This document shows, piece after piece, positions 33,999 to 42,665 of a DNA stretch of 64,000 bases. The stretch is taken from NCBI RefSeq assembly GCF_000284035.1, contig NC_016887.1, positions 4,836,001 to 4,900,000 of the forward strand, in the 5' to 3' direction. Below the pieces are notes generated by a model. The model worked only from the letters and a program-made list of their open reading frames with translations, had not been told where the DNA came from and did no database searches. The position numbers and the translations under genes are program-made. Each line of letters begins with the position of its first letter. The first letter of the stretch is position 1. This DNA comes from Nocardia cyriacigeorgica GUH-2 (lineage in GTDB: Bacteria > Actinomycetota > Actinomycetes > Mycobacteriales > Mycobacteriaceae).

Positions 33999-35798
33999 AT
34001 GAGCACAAATCAGGTCGACAGCATGCCAAGCGACGACGAATCCGCCGCCGCGGGCGGCGATACCAGCCCTGTCGACCCCACCTTCGCCGATCTCGGCATC
34101 GATGACCGCATCCTGCGGGCCATCGCCGATGTCGGCTACGAATCGCCGTCGCCGATCCAGGCGGCGACGATCCCGCCGCTGCTCGCCGGCGCCGACGTCG
34201 TCGGCCTGGCGCAGACCGGCACCGGCAAGACCGCCGCCTTCGCCATCCCGATCCTGATGGGGCTCGAGCCCACCGGTAAGGCGCCGCGCGCGCTGGTGCT
34301 CGCCCCGACCCGGGAGCTGGCCATCCAGGTAGCCGAGGCCTTCGGCCGCTACGCCACACACATCCCCGGGCTGCATGTGCTGCCGATCTACGGCGGACAG
34401 AGCTACGGCGTGCAACTGTCGGGTCTGCGGCGCGGCGCGCATGTGGTGGTCGGCACGCCCGGGCGCGTGATCGACCATCTGGAAAAGGGCACCCTCGACC
34501 TGTCGCAGCTGCAATACCTGGTGCTCGACGAGGCCGACGAGATGCTCAAGATGGGCTTCCAGGAGGACGTCGAGCGCATCCTCGCCGACACCCCCGCCGA
34601 CAAGCAGGTGGCGCTGTTCTCGGCCACCATGCCCGCGGCCATCCGCAAGATCTCCAAGCAGTATCTGCACGATCCGGTCGAGATCACCGTCAAGGCCAAG
34701 ACCTCCACCAACACCAACATCACCCAGCGCTGGGTGCAGGTGTCGCACCAGCGCAAACTCGACGCGCTGACCCGCATCCTCGAGGTCGAATCCTTCGAGG
34801 CGATGATCATCTTCGTGCGCACCAAGCAGGCCACCGAGGAGCTGGCCGAGAAGCTGCGCGCCCGCGGTTTCTCCGCCGCCGCCATCAACGGTGATATCGC
34901 CCAGGCCCAGCGTGAGCGCACCATCGGCCAGCTCAAGGCGGGCACGCTGGACATCCTGGTGGCCACCGACGTCGCCGCCCGCGGCCTCGACGTCGACCGC
35001 ATCTCGCACGTGGTCAACTACGACATCCCGCACGACACCGAGTCCTACGTGCACCGCATCGGCCGCACCGGCCGCGCCGGCCGCTCCGGTGAGGCGCTGC
35101 TGTTCGTCGCCCCGCGCGAACGGCATCTGCTCAAGGCCATCGAACGCGCCACCCGGCATCCGCTCACCGAGATGCAGCTGCCCAGCGTCGACGACGTCAA
35201 CGCCCAGCGGGTGTCGAAGTTCGGCGACGCCATCACCGAAAACCTCAACTCCGCCAACCTCGCGCTGTTCCGCAAGCTGATCGAGGAGTACGAGCGCGAG
35301 CACAACATCGCCTTGGTCGATATCGCGGCCGCGCTGGCCGTCGGCTCGCACGACGGCGACAACTTCTTCATGGAGCCCGAACCGGAGCCGGTCGAGCGCC
35401 CGCACCGCGAGCGCGCGCCGCGCCGCTTCGACGAGGAACGTTCCGGTGGCCCGTCCCGCCATCGGGCCACCGGCGCGGAGCTGGCCACTTACCGGATCAG
35501 CGTCGGCAAACGGCATCGGGTGGTGCCGGGCGCGATCGTCGGCGCGATCGCCAACGAGGGCGGGCTGCGGCGCAGCGACTTCGGTCATATCAGCATCCGG
35601 CCCGACCACAGCCTGGTCGAACTGCCCGCGAACCTGCCGCAGGAAACGCTGGAAGCGTTGCGGCGCACCAGGATCAGCGGTGTGCTGATCCAGTTGCAGC
35701 TCGATCAGGGCCCGCCCGGACAGCGCTCGTTCGCTCGCGGCCCGCGCCGCGACCGCGACGCCGGTAAGCGATTCGAGCGCCGCAAGCCCCGGTCCTGA
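33999..35798 (+). CDS. deaD: DEAD-box ATP-dependent RNA helicase
   Basis: 599 residues. Q motif (F-A-D-L-G, then SPIQAATIPP), Walker A AQTGTGKT, PTRELAIQ, GTPGRV, V-L-D-E-A-D, S-A-T, then the second RecA domain with VATDVAARGLDVD and HRIGRTGRAGR. An Arg-rich linker (about 450-480) leads to a C-terminal DbpA-type RNA-binding domain (ISVGKRHRVVPGAIVGAI) and a basic tail (RDRDAGKRFERRKPRS). This is the DeaD/CsdA layout, which remodels structured RNA and helps ribosome assembly, especially in the cold. Divergent from the nitrilase gene. Confidence 0.95.
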   Translation: MSTNQVDSMPSDDESAAAGGDTSPVDPTFADLGIDDRILRAIADVGYESPSPIQAATIPPLLAGADVVGLAQTGTGKTAAFAIPILMGLEPTGKAPRALVLAPTRELAIQVAEAFGRYATHIPGLHVLPIYGGQSYGVQLSGLRRGAHVVVGTPGRVIDHLEKGTLDLSQLQYLVLDEADEMLKMGFQEDVERILADTPADKQVALFSATMPAAIRKISKQYLHDPVEITVKAKTSTNTNITQRWVQVSHQRKLDALTRILEVESFEAMIIFVRTKQATEELAEKLRARGFSAAAINGDIAQAQRERTIGQLKAGTLDILVATDVAARGLDVDRISHVVNYDIPHDTESYVHRIGRTGRAGRSGEALLFVAPRERHLLKAIERATRHPLTEMQLPSVDDVNAQRVSKFGDAITENLNSANLALFRKLIEEYEREHNIALVDIAAALAVGSHDGDNFFMEPEPEPVERPHRERAPRRFDEERSGGPSRHRATGAELATYRISVGKRHRVVPGAIVGAIANEGGLRRSDFGHISIRPDHSLVELPANLPQETLEALRRTRISGVLIQLQLDQGPPGQRSFARGPRRDRDAGKRFERRKPRS

Positions 35799-35915
35799 CG
35801 CCACGCCGGACCGGGCAGGCTGCGGCGCGGTGCGCACCGGCTGGCTAAGGTGTTGCCGTCCGGTGCGCAAAGATGCGCTGACCGGTGCCGGAGTCCGGGC
35901 ACAGGAGGGCCGCGT

Positions 35916-38900
35916 TTGTTCGTGTTCGGTGATCGCGTCGTCAGCACCGCCGTCGACCTCGCCCGCGCCGCGCGGTGCGAATTCGCGATGCTGCACGCCC
36001 TCGACACCGATATCGACGGCGATCGCGGCGCTGACGAGGGCCGCAACGGGCAGCCCGAACCACACGTGGCGCAACGAGATCACGTCGACGCGTTAGCGGC
36101 AGAGTTCGCCCGGCGCGGTGTTCACCCGGTCCGGATCGCCGGGCCGGACGTGGCCGGACCACTCGATCTTTCCGATGCCGACACCGGCGAGCTGATTCCA
36201 CGGCTGCGGCAGGCACACGCCGAAACCCTTGCCGCGCTGGGCGAACGGGCGCCGGTGATCGCGGGTGCGGTGTTCTTCGACGGTGAGTTCGCCTGCCGCG
36301 CCGATTTCCTCGTCCGCGCCGCGCACCGCGTCCGGTATCAGCTGGTCGGTGTCGCTGTCGAGGCGGATGCCATGACGACCGCGCTGGAGCTCGCCGCCGC
36401 TGCGGAGCAGCTGGAGGCCGCAGGCGTGCCCGCCGACCCGCTGATCGCACTCCGTGACGACCGCGGCGTGCGGACACTGCCGCTGGCGGAACTGCTTCCG
36501 GTGTATCGTGCCCGCCGCCGCAGGGTGCGCCAGATCGTGGACGAGCAATTGGGCGAACTGCTGCCCGCGCAGTGGGGCGACCCGCGCTACCTGGCCTGCG
36601 GACACTGCGCGGTGTGCGTGGACGCGCTCACCGCCGCCCGCGATCTGCTGCTGGTAGCGGGGATGAGCGGCACCGCGCGGGCCCGGCTGCGCGAGGCCGG
36701 GATCGGCACCATCGACCGGCTGGCCAGCACGACCGGACCGCTGCCATCCCTGCCCGAGGTGGGACCGCGCACCCTGCTGCGGCTGCGCAGGCAAGCCGAG
36801 ATCCAGCTGCGCCGCGACGATTCCGGCCACCCCGCCTACACCATCGTCGATCCCACCGCGCTCGGCGCACTGCCGCTCCGCTCCCCCGGCGATCTCGCAC
36901 TCACCATCGACACCGCAGCCGACGGCGAGGATGCGGCAGGGACCGGCGGCCCGGTGGATCACCTGCGCGTCGAGCTGGCCGACGCCGACGGAGTCCAGCT
37001 GTCGCTGCTGATTCCGGCGGCACTCGGCAGTGGCTCCGCCGAGACCCGCGCACAGCAGCGCGCCGCGCTCAACCACCTGCTCGACAGCATCGCACAGCGT
37101 CGCCGCGCCCATCCCGAGCTGCATGTCTTCCACTACACCTCGGCGGTCCGCTCGGCGCTGCTGTGCGCGGGTGGCCGCTTCGGTGCGAGCGAAGACCTGA
37201 TCGACGAACTGCTGCGCGGCGGCGTCTTCGTCGACCTGTATCCGATCGTGCGCAGCGCACTGCTGATCGGCGTCGACTCCTATGCCCCGGACCGACTGCG
37301 CGCGCTGCTGCCAGACGCGCAGCTGCCCGCCGATTCCGGCCACGACTGCGTCACCGTGCTGCGGCTGCGCGACTGGCTGCTCGACCGCGCCGCCGAGCAA
37401 CACATCGCACCCACGGCCCAGCGCCACCGGAGCGCCTCGCCGGAACCGGTCAGCCGGCCGACCCCTCTGGAAGCCGCGCTCGCCGAATTCGCCGAGCGCG
37501 TCCCGCAGGCCGCACACACCACCGCGAACGCGGTTGCTACCCCTGCCGTTCCGGCCGGCCCCGGCGAGCATGGGCCGGCGTCAACCACCTCACCCACGCG
37601 GGCATACGCCGCGCCGGGAACACGGCACGACCCGTATGCAGCCGGGCCGGTCGGCACCAACAGCGGTGAGGCAGCGGCCGGTTCCTCCGGCGCCGCGTCG
37701 GATGCGGGGGCCGATCTGCTTCCCGGATCGGACGAGAGCGAGGCACCGGCGCCCGGTTCGGCTGAGCAACGGGCAGACGCCGAATCCACCGCGCGTCAGG
37801 TGGCTTCGCTGATGGCGGCTGCGCTGGGGTATCGGCGCCGGGAGCGGCAGCCGCTGTGGTGGGCGCATGCCGATCGGCTCAGCCATCCGGTGGACGAGTG
37901 GCCGGAGGCGCCGGGTGTGCTGATCGCCGATTGGGGCACCGTCGACACCAAATGGCATATCGGCCCGCGCGGCAACGCGATGCGCCGTTTCATCACGCTG
38001 ACCGGGAGGATGGGTGCGGGCAGTGGGCTCGCGCCGGGCACGTCGGTCTACACCTTCTACGACCGTCCGGTGGCCGAGGGCATGGTCGCGGCCGCCGGGC
38101 ACCGCGCGACGGCGACCGCCACGGTGCTCGGCTGCTCGGTGGACGCCGAATTCGACGACACCGTCCGGCTCGAGGAGCGGCTGCCCACCGGCTGCGCCCC
38201 GTTCGACGATCTGCCCGCCGCCATCGCGCCCGGCCTGCCCGCCGCCGACGCCCACGTGGACGCCGCGATCGAGCACCACGCCCAGCAACTGCTGGTCACG
38301 TTGCCGCAGATCCCGGTGGGCCCGGTCTTCGACATCCTTGCCCGCCGCCCGCCCCGGCTGCACGACGAAGGCCCGCTTCCGCCGGTGCACGGCGATCACG
38401 CCGCCGCCATCACCGCGGCCGTGCGCTCGCTCGACGATTCCTATGTGGCGGTGCAGGGCCCGCCCGGTACCGGGAAGACGGTGACCGCGGCCCGGGTGAT
38501 CGAGCGCATGGTCACCCGGTATCGGTGGCGGGTCGGGGTGGTGGCGCCGACGCCCGCGATCGTGGAGAACCTCCTGGATGCGGTGGTCGAGGTCGGGGTG
38601 CTGCCGGAGTTGGTGGCCAAGAAGGATGTCACGATCCCGGCGCCCGAATGGGCCGTCATCGACGCCGGACGGTACCGGCGTTTCCTGGACAATGCGATCA
38701 ACGGCTGCGTGATCGGCGGCGCGCCAGCCGATTTCGCCGACCCCACGCTGGTGCCGTATCACGATTTGGATCTGCTGGTGATCGCCGACGCCGGACGTTT
38801 CCCGCTGGCCGACGCGGTCGCCGCCGCGGTGAGCGCGCGCAACCTGCTGGTCATCGGCGATCCGGTGCCCGCACCGGCAGCTACCCCGAGCGTGCCGTTC

Positions 38901-39599
38901 GCCCCCGACGAGCGCACCGGCGCCGCCCATCCGGAACCGGTCGGCGAATCCGTCCTCGGCCGCCTCACCGACGGCGCCGACATCCTGCCGCCCGAGCGCG
39001 GCTACTTCCTGGACCGCACCTGGCGCATGCATCCGCAGGTGGCCGAACCGATTTCACGGCTCTACTACGGCGGCCGGCTGCGCGCCAGCGACACCGTCAC
39101 CCTGGCGCGGCGCCTCGGCGACACCGAACCCGGAATCGACACCATCCTGGTGGACCATCACGGCAACTCGACCGAATCGGTGGCCGAGGCCCGCGAGGTG
39201 GTGCGCCGGGTCCGGGCGCTGCTGGGCCTGACCTGGACGATCGGCGCGACGACGCGGCGGCTGCATCCGCACGACATCTTCGTGGTGACCCCGTACCGCG
39301 CTCAGGTCGCGCGGATCTCGACGCTGCTGGCCCGCGCCAAGATCGACGATGTGCTGGTCGGGACGCCGGAGCTGTTCCGCGGACGGGAGGCGGCCGTCGT
39401 CATCGTGTCGCTGGCGACGTCGAGCCCGGCCGACGCGCCATACGGCTTGTCGGCGTTGATCTCCCGCGCGCTCGTGCAGGGCGCGCTGTGTCGGGCGCTG
39501 TGGAAGGCCCTCATCATCCGCTCGCCGCTGCTGACCGAGTACCTGCCCGCCACGGCCGCGGAATTGACCGAGCTGTCGCGTTTTCTGCGGCTGGGCTGA
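35916..39599 (+). CDS. TM0106-type RecB-like nuclease/helicase homologue with degenerate catalytic motifs
   Basis: 1227 residues from a TTG start with AGGAGG seven bases before it. The layout matches TM0106-family proteins: N-terminal RecB-like region, three Cys at 228/231/234 (C-G-H-C-A-V-C) with DLLLVAGM, an RNase H-like middle (LHVFHYTS, LYPIVRSALLIGVDSYAP), a Pro/Ala linker (about 520-620), and a C-terminal superfamily-1 helicase. Walker A is intact (GPPGTGKT, 848-855). Other motifs are not: motif II reads IADAGR (956-961) rather than DEAG/DEAQ, motif III GDPVPAP (981-987) rather than GDPQQL, and the RecB D-x-K position reads about VGVAV (144-148). Comparison is to remembered family consensus. 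It may bind DNA/ATP without cutting or unwinding. Confidence 0.8.
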   Translation: MFVFGDRVVSTAVDLARAARCEFAMLHALDTDIDGDRGADEGRNGQPEPHVAQRDHVDALAAEFARRGVHPVRIAGPDVAGPLDLSDADTGELIPRLRQAHAETLAALGERAPVIAGAVFFDGEFACRADFLVRAAHRVRYQLVGVAVEADAMTTALELAAAAEQLEAAGVPADPLIALRDDRGVRTLPLAELLPVYRARRRRVRQIVDEQLGELLPAQWGDPRYLACGHCAVCVDALTAARDLLLVAGMSGTARARLREAGIGTIDRLASTTGPLPSLPEVGPRTLLRLRRQAEIQLRRDDSGHPAYTIVDPTALGALPLRSPGDLALTIDTAADGEDAAGTGGPVDHLRVELADADGVQLSLLIPAALGSGSAETRAQQRAALNHLLDSIAQRRRAHPELHVFHYTSAVRSALLCAGGRFGASEDLIDELLRGGVFVDLYPIVRSALLIGVDSYAPDRLRALLPDAQLPADSGHDCVTVLRLRDWLLDRAAEQHIAPTAQRHRSASPEPVSRPTPLEAALAEFAERVPQAAHTTANAVATPAVPAGPGEHGPASTTSPTRAYAAPGTRHDPYAAGPVGTNSGEAAAGSSGAASDAGADLLPGSDESEAPAPGSAEQRADAESTARQVASLMAAALGYRRRERQPLWWAHADRLSHPVDEWPEAPGVLIADWGTVDTKWHIGPRGNAMRRFITLTGRMGAGSGLAPGTSVYTFYDRPVAEGMVAAAGHRATATATVLGCSVDAEFDDTVRLEERLPTGCAPFDDLPAAIAPGLPAADAHVDAAIEHHAQQLLVTLPQIPVGPVFDILARRPPRLHDEGPLPPVHGDHAAAITAAVRSLDDSYVAVQGPPGTGKTVTAARVIERMVTRYRWRVGVVAPTPAIVENLLDAVVEVGVLPELVAKKDVTIPAPEWAVIDAGRYRRFLDNAINGCVIGGAPADFADPTLVPYHDLDLLVIADAGRFPLADAVAAAVSARNLLVIGDPVPAPAATPSVPFAPDERTGAAHPEPVGESVLGRLTDGADILPPERGYFLDRTWRMHPQVAEPISRLYYGGRLRASDTVTLARRLGDTEPGIDTILVDHHGNSTESVAEAREVVRRVRALLGLTWTIGATTRRLHPHDIFVVTPYRAQVARISTLLARAKIDDVLVGTPELFRGREAAVVIVSLATSSPADAPYGLSALISRALVQGALCRALWKALIIRSPLLTEYLPATAAELTELSRFLRLG

Positions 39600-39818
39600 G
39601 CAGGATCCGGACGGTGGAATTCGCCCGCTCGCATACCGGTTGGGAGTACCCGTATAGCGTCGCGGGGTTTACCGCACCGCCGCTCGGCTACCGATCGGCG
39701 AAATAGCGGCAATACTCGATCAATTATTCAAACCAGTCGGTTTCTTATCGACTAGTTCGAATTGCTTACTACTACAGGCGGTAATTCTGTATCGCATTTC
39801 CGGCGGCGTATGCCCCGC
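39600..39818. other. 219-bp intergenic region with AT-rich core
   Basis: The stretch 39700-39790 is clearly AT-richer than the flanks. A short hairpin AAACC-N4-GGTTT (39730-39743) sits inside it, nested within outer CAATT/AATTG. No gene supported. It may act as terminator for the two convergent genes. Confidence 0.4.
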
Positions 39819-41006
39819 TCAGCCGAAGCATTTTCCTTCACCGCGATAGGTCGGTACCGACGTGCGCTTCCCGTCACCGTCGACCATGTGCACGCGGTCG
39901 AACCGCTCGCACAGCTCACCCGCTTTGGCGTGCCGCATCCAGACCCGGTCGCCGATGCGCAGCTGGGCAGCGCCGGTCAGCGGCGTCTGCACCTCGCCCG
40001 CACCCTCGGTGCCGATCAAGCGTAAACCGATGGGCCACACCGGCTTCGGCACCCGCGAGGCGCCCGCCGGACCCGAGGCGATATAGCCACCACCGAAAAG
40101 AGTCGCGATCCGGTCGGCCGGCTTGCGCACCACCGGCAACGCGAAGAACAGTGACGGCGTGGCGGTGAACGCGCGATAGTCGTCGAACAGGGTCGGCGCG
40201 TAGAGGCCGGACCCGGCGGTGACCTCGGTGACGGCGGCGTCGCCCGTGCTGACCTCGATCGATCCGGTGCCACCACTGTTGACGATCTGGAGCTGCCCGG
40301 CCACCGACCGCACCGCCTCGACCACCGCACCGCGGCGCCGGCCGATCTCGGCGGCCGAGGCCTTCTTCACCAGTCGCACCGCGATATTGCTGTCCGGCAG
40401 TCCCGCGATCTGCGCCTCGTAGGTCATCACACCGACCACCTCGAAGCCGCGCCGCTTCGCGGCCTCGGCCAGCACGGCGGCCTGCTCGGGCGTCCGGATC
40501 GGCGAGCGCCGCACCCCGAGGTGCAGCGGGCCGATCCGCAGCGAGGCATCGACATCCAGGCAGATCCGGGGGTGAACGTTTGCGCTGCCGATCGCTGTGC
40601 GGATGAATTCGAGCTGCTCGGCGTCATCGATCATCAGCGTGATCGCATCGCGCAGCACCGGATCGGCGCCGAGTTCGGCCAGCGCGGCGCGGTCGGTCAC
40701 CGGGTAGCCCAGCAGCACGTCGCGGGCGCCTAGCCGGACCAGCCAGATGGCCTCGGCCAGCGAATACGACATGATGCCCGCGAATCCGCCGTCGGCGGTC
40801 AGCCCGGAGCCGAGCACCTCTTCCAGGACGGCGCGGCAGCGCACGGACTTGCTGGCCACCCGGATGGGGACGCCCGCGGCGCGGCGCACCAGGTCGGCGG
40901 CATTGGCCCGCAGGGCGGTCAGGTCGAGGGCGGCGAGGGGCGGCTCGAGGTCGGCGGTGGCCGCATGCAGCCCCGCGATCGGCGACGTTTCGGTCACCCC
41001 ACCCAC
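39819..41006 (-). CDS. PLP-dependent amino acid deaminase/aldolase (D-threonine aldolase/alanine racemase fold)
   Basis: 395 residues. N-terminal TIM barrel of the fold-type III PLP family, with the Schiff-base lysine Lys53 in RVASKSVR and the phosphate-binding GGTGSIEV and GSGLYAPT motifs. The C-terminal beta domain has the metal-linked FGGGYIASG and W-M-R-H-A-K-A-G-E-L-C-E segments, as in D-threonine aldolase / D-serine dehydratase-like enzymes. It would cleave or deaminate a D- or beta-hydroxy amino acid. GTG start; another in-frame GTG lies nine bases downstream. Confidence 0.88.
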   Translation of the reverse strand: MGGVTETSPIAGLHAATADLEPPLAALDLTALRANAADLVRRAAGVPIRVASKSVRCRAVLEEVLGSGLTADGGFAGIMSYSLAEAIWLVRLGARDVLLGYPVTDRAALAELGADPVLRDAITLMIDDAEQLEFIRTAIGSANVHPRICLDVDASLRIGPLHLGVRRSPIRTPEQAAVLAEAAKRRGFEVVGVMTYEAQIAGLPDSNIAVRLVKKASAAEIGRRRGAVVEAVRSVAGQLQIVNSGGTGSIEVSTGDAAVTEVTAGSGLYAPTLFDDYRAFTATPSLFFALPVVRKPADRIATLFGGGYIASGPAGASRVPKPVWPIGLRLIGTEGAGEVQTPLTGAAQLRIGDRVWMRHAKAGELCERFDRVHMVDGDGKRTSVPTYRGEGKCFG

Positions 41007-41052
41007 TCAACCATGCAACTGGTCAGGCGTCCAGTACTGCGCGGAGGTCGAT

Positions 41053-41628
41053 TTACGCGTCCGCGGCGCGGGTGGCCAGGCTCGATACCAGATCGTCGAG
41101 CACCACCAGGATCGTCTCGTCGTCACGGTCGGCCAGCCAGCGCAGCACCGCGCCCTGGAGCACCGACACCACATAGGCCGCGACGGCCTCCACCGGCTCG
41201 AGCCACTGCGCGCCCGCGCGCCGGGCGCACATCTCCAGAAAGACGGCGGCCTCGGCATCCATGTCCCGGAACAGCGCGGCGCCGGCGGCGGCCGGCTCGG
41301 CATCGCCGTCCCAATGCTCACGCAACCGCTGCAGGGCCTCTTCGTAGGCCTGCAACTGCTTGACGGGGGTGGCCTTCACCAACGGCCAGTACGCGCTGAA
41401 ACCGGCGTGCAGCAGCACTCGCAGTGCGCGCACACCGTGCATATCGAGCGAAGCAGCCGCATTCTCGACTGCCTCGCAGACGGTCGGCCGCAATCGGGCC
41501 TCCACCAATTCTCCACGTGCGATCAACGACGACTCCCTCGGCGAACAGATCTCGCGCACCTCGTCGGCCGCGATTGCCACCTGGCGGGCACTTGTCGGGA
41601 AAGTGCAGCCCATCCAGGCAACGTTCAT
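41053..41628 (-). CDS. TetR-like protein lacking a recognisable HTH
   Basis: 191 residues. The C-terminal two thirds (about 70-190: SAYWPLVKATPVKQLQAYEE, WLEPVEAVAAYVVSVLQGAV, WLADRDDETILVVLDDLVSS) match the ligand-binding domain of TetR proteins. The first 70 residues do not show the usual helix-turn-helix, and no HTH is readable in the other minus frames either. The 5' part has lower GC than its neighbours. It may be a ligand-binding remnant, an anti-regulator, or have a very divergent HTH. Start ATG at 41628 is uncertain. Confidence 0.55.
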   Translation of the reverse strand: MNVAWMGCTFPTSARQVAIAADEVREICSPRESSLIARGELVEARLRPTVCEAVENAAASLDMHGVRALRVLLHAGFSAYWPLVKATPVKQLQAYEEALQRLREHWDGDAEPAAAGAALFRDMDAEAAVFLEMCARRAGAQWLEPVEAVAAYVVSVLQGAVLRWLADRDDETILVVLDDLVSSLATRAADA

Positions 41629-41655
41629 CAATGGTAGAAGGTTTTCAAGGTTTAA

Positions 41656-41665
41656 GAACTAGTTC
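41656..41665. promoter_or_regulatory. palindrome in AT-rich divergent gap
   Basis: Perfect 10-bp palindrome GAACTAGTTC, 28 bases upstream of the TetR-like start, inside an AT-rich stretch (41630-41710). Candidate operator for the TetR-like gene and/or the divergent phosphatase. Confidence 0.4.
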
Positions 41666-41909
41666 CATGGGTAAATTCAGACTTAAAGATTGTTTTGTTA
41701 CCTAAACGGAACGATGTCGAACTCTTCCGCACCGCGCCGGAATCGCTTCTGCGAACATCACTCTCGCCCCTCCCCGTGTACGGCACAAAGCATCGATCAG
41801 CGTACGACACGATCGGCTCCGCACCCTTCGCGCTGTGGCCGATCACACAGCTCGACCTCGCAAAACGGACATCTGGCCGGCCTCGCACGCCGACCGTTAG
41901 CCTGGGCAA

Positions 41910-42656
41910 GTGACTCTCTCGCCCCTGGCCGGCCACCTGCGCATCACCGGCACCTTCAACTTCCGCGATGTCGGCGGCCTGCCCACCGCCACCGGCGGCA
42001 CCGTCCGGCCGGGTGTGCTGCTGCGATCGGCTCAGCTCAGCAGCCTGGACGAGGCCGGTCACGCGGTGCTGCGCGAACTCGGCGTACGCGCGGTGCACGA
42101 CCTGCGCGGCCAGCCGGAGATCGCCAAACACGGCGCCGACCAGTTGCCCGACGGCATCCACCTCACGGTCACCCCGTTCGACTCGGATATGGGCGAGGCG
42201 CCACCGCACGACCCGGCCACGGGCGCGGCCATGGCGCACATGATCGAGGTCTACCGGATGTTCCCGGCCCGGCCGGAAGCGCACGCGGCAATCCGGTCCA
42301 TCGCCGAGTCGATCGTGGCCGGCGACGGCGCCGTCCTGGTGCACTGCGCGGCGGGCAAGGACCGCACCGGCTGGGCGGTCGCCACCCTGCTGCGCGCGGT
42401 CGGCGTCGACGAGCAGGCGGTGCTGACCGACTACCTGCTCAGCAACTCCGCGGTCCCGGTGCTGCGGGCCATGCTCACCGAGAACCTCGGCCCCGACCAC
42501 GTCTTCTCCGATGATCTGCTCGGTGTGCGGGAGGAGTATCTGCGCAGCGGACTGGAATCGTTGCGTGAGCTGCACGGCGATCTCGAGGCGTATCTGGACG
42601 TCATCGGGCTCACCGCCGACCTGCGCGACCGGCTGCGCGAGCGCCTGGTGGGCTGA
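41910..42656 (+). CDS. tyrosine/lipid phosphatase, PtpB-like
   Basis: 248 residues. N-terminal FNFRDVGGLPT and PGVLLRSAQLSSL, then the active-site loop HCAAGKDRTG with nucleophile Cys146 and Arg152. The K-D-R-T-G form is the PtpB/LipA atypical class, which removes phosphate from phosphotyrosine, phosphoserine and phosphoinositides. M. tuberculosis PtpB is secreted without a signal peptide, and none is seen here either. GTG start. Cluster neighbours give no clear substrate. Confidence 0.92.
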   Translation: MTLSPLAGHLRITGTFNFRDVGGLPTATGGTVRPGVLLRSAQLSSLDEAGHAVLRELGVRAVHDLRGQPEIAKHGADQLPDGIHLTVTPFDSDMGEAPPHDPATGAAMAHMIEVYRMFPARPEAHAAIRSIAESIVAGDGAVLVHCAAGKDRTGWAVATLLRAVGVDEQAVLTDYLLSNSAVPVLRAMLTENLGPDHVFSDDLLGVREEYLRSGLESLRELHGDLEAYLDVIGLTADLRDRLRERLVG

Positions 42657-42665
42657 CCGGCCCCG

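Noticed and set aside
35799..35915. Palindrome CGGTGCGCACCG in the deaD downstream gap as an operator
   Set aside because: It may be a hairpin or chance in GC-rich DNA; no regulator or promoter links to it.
37590..39032. 480-codon minus-strand frame within the TM0106-like gene
   Set aside because: Antisense shadow; the plus-strand protein has clear motifs along the same stretch.
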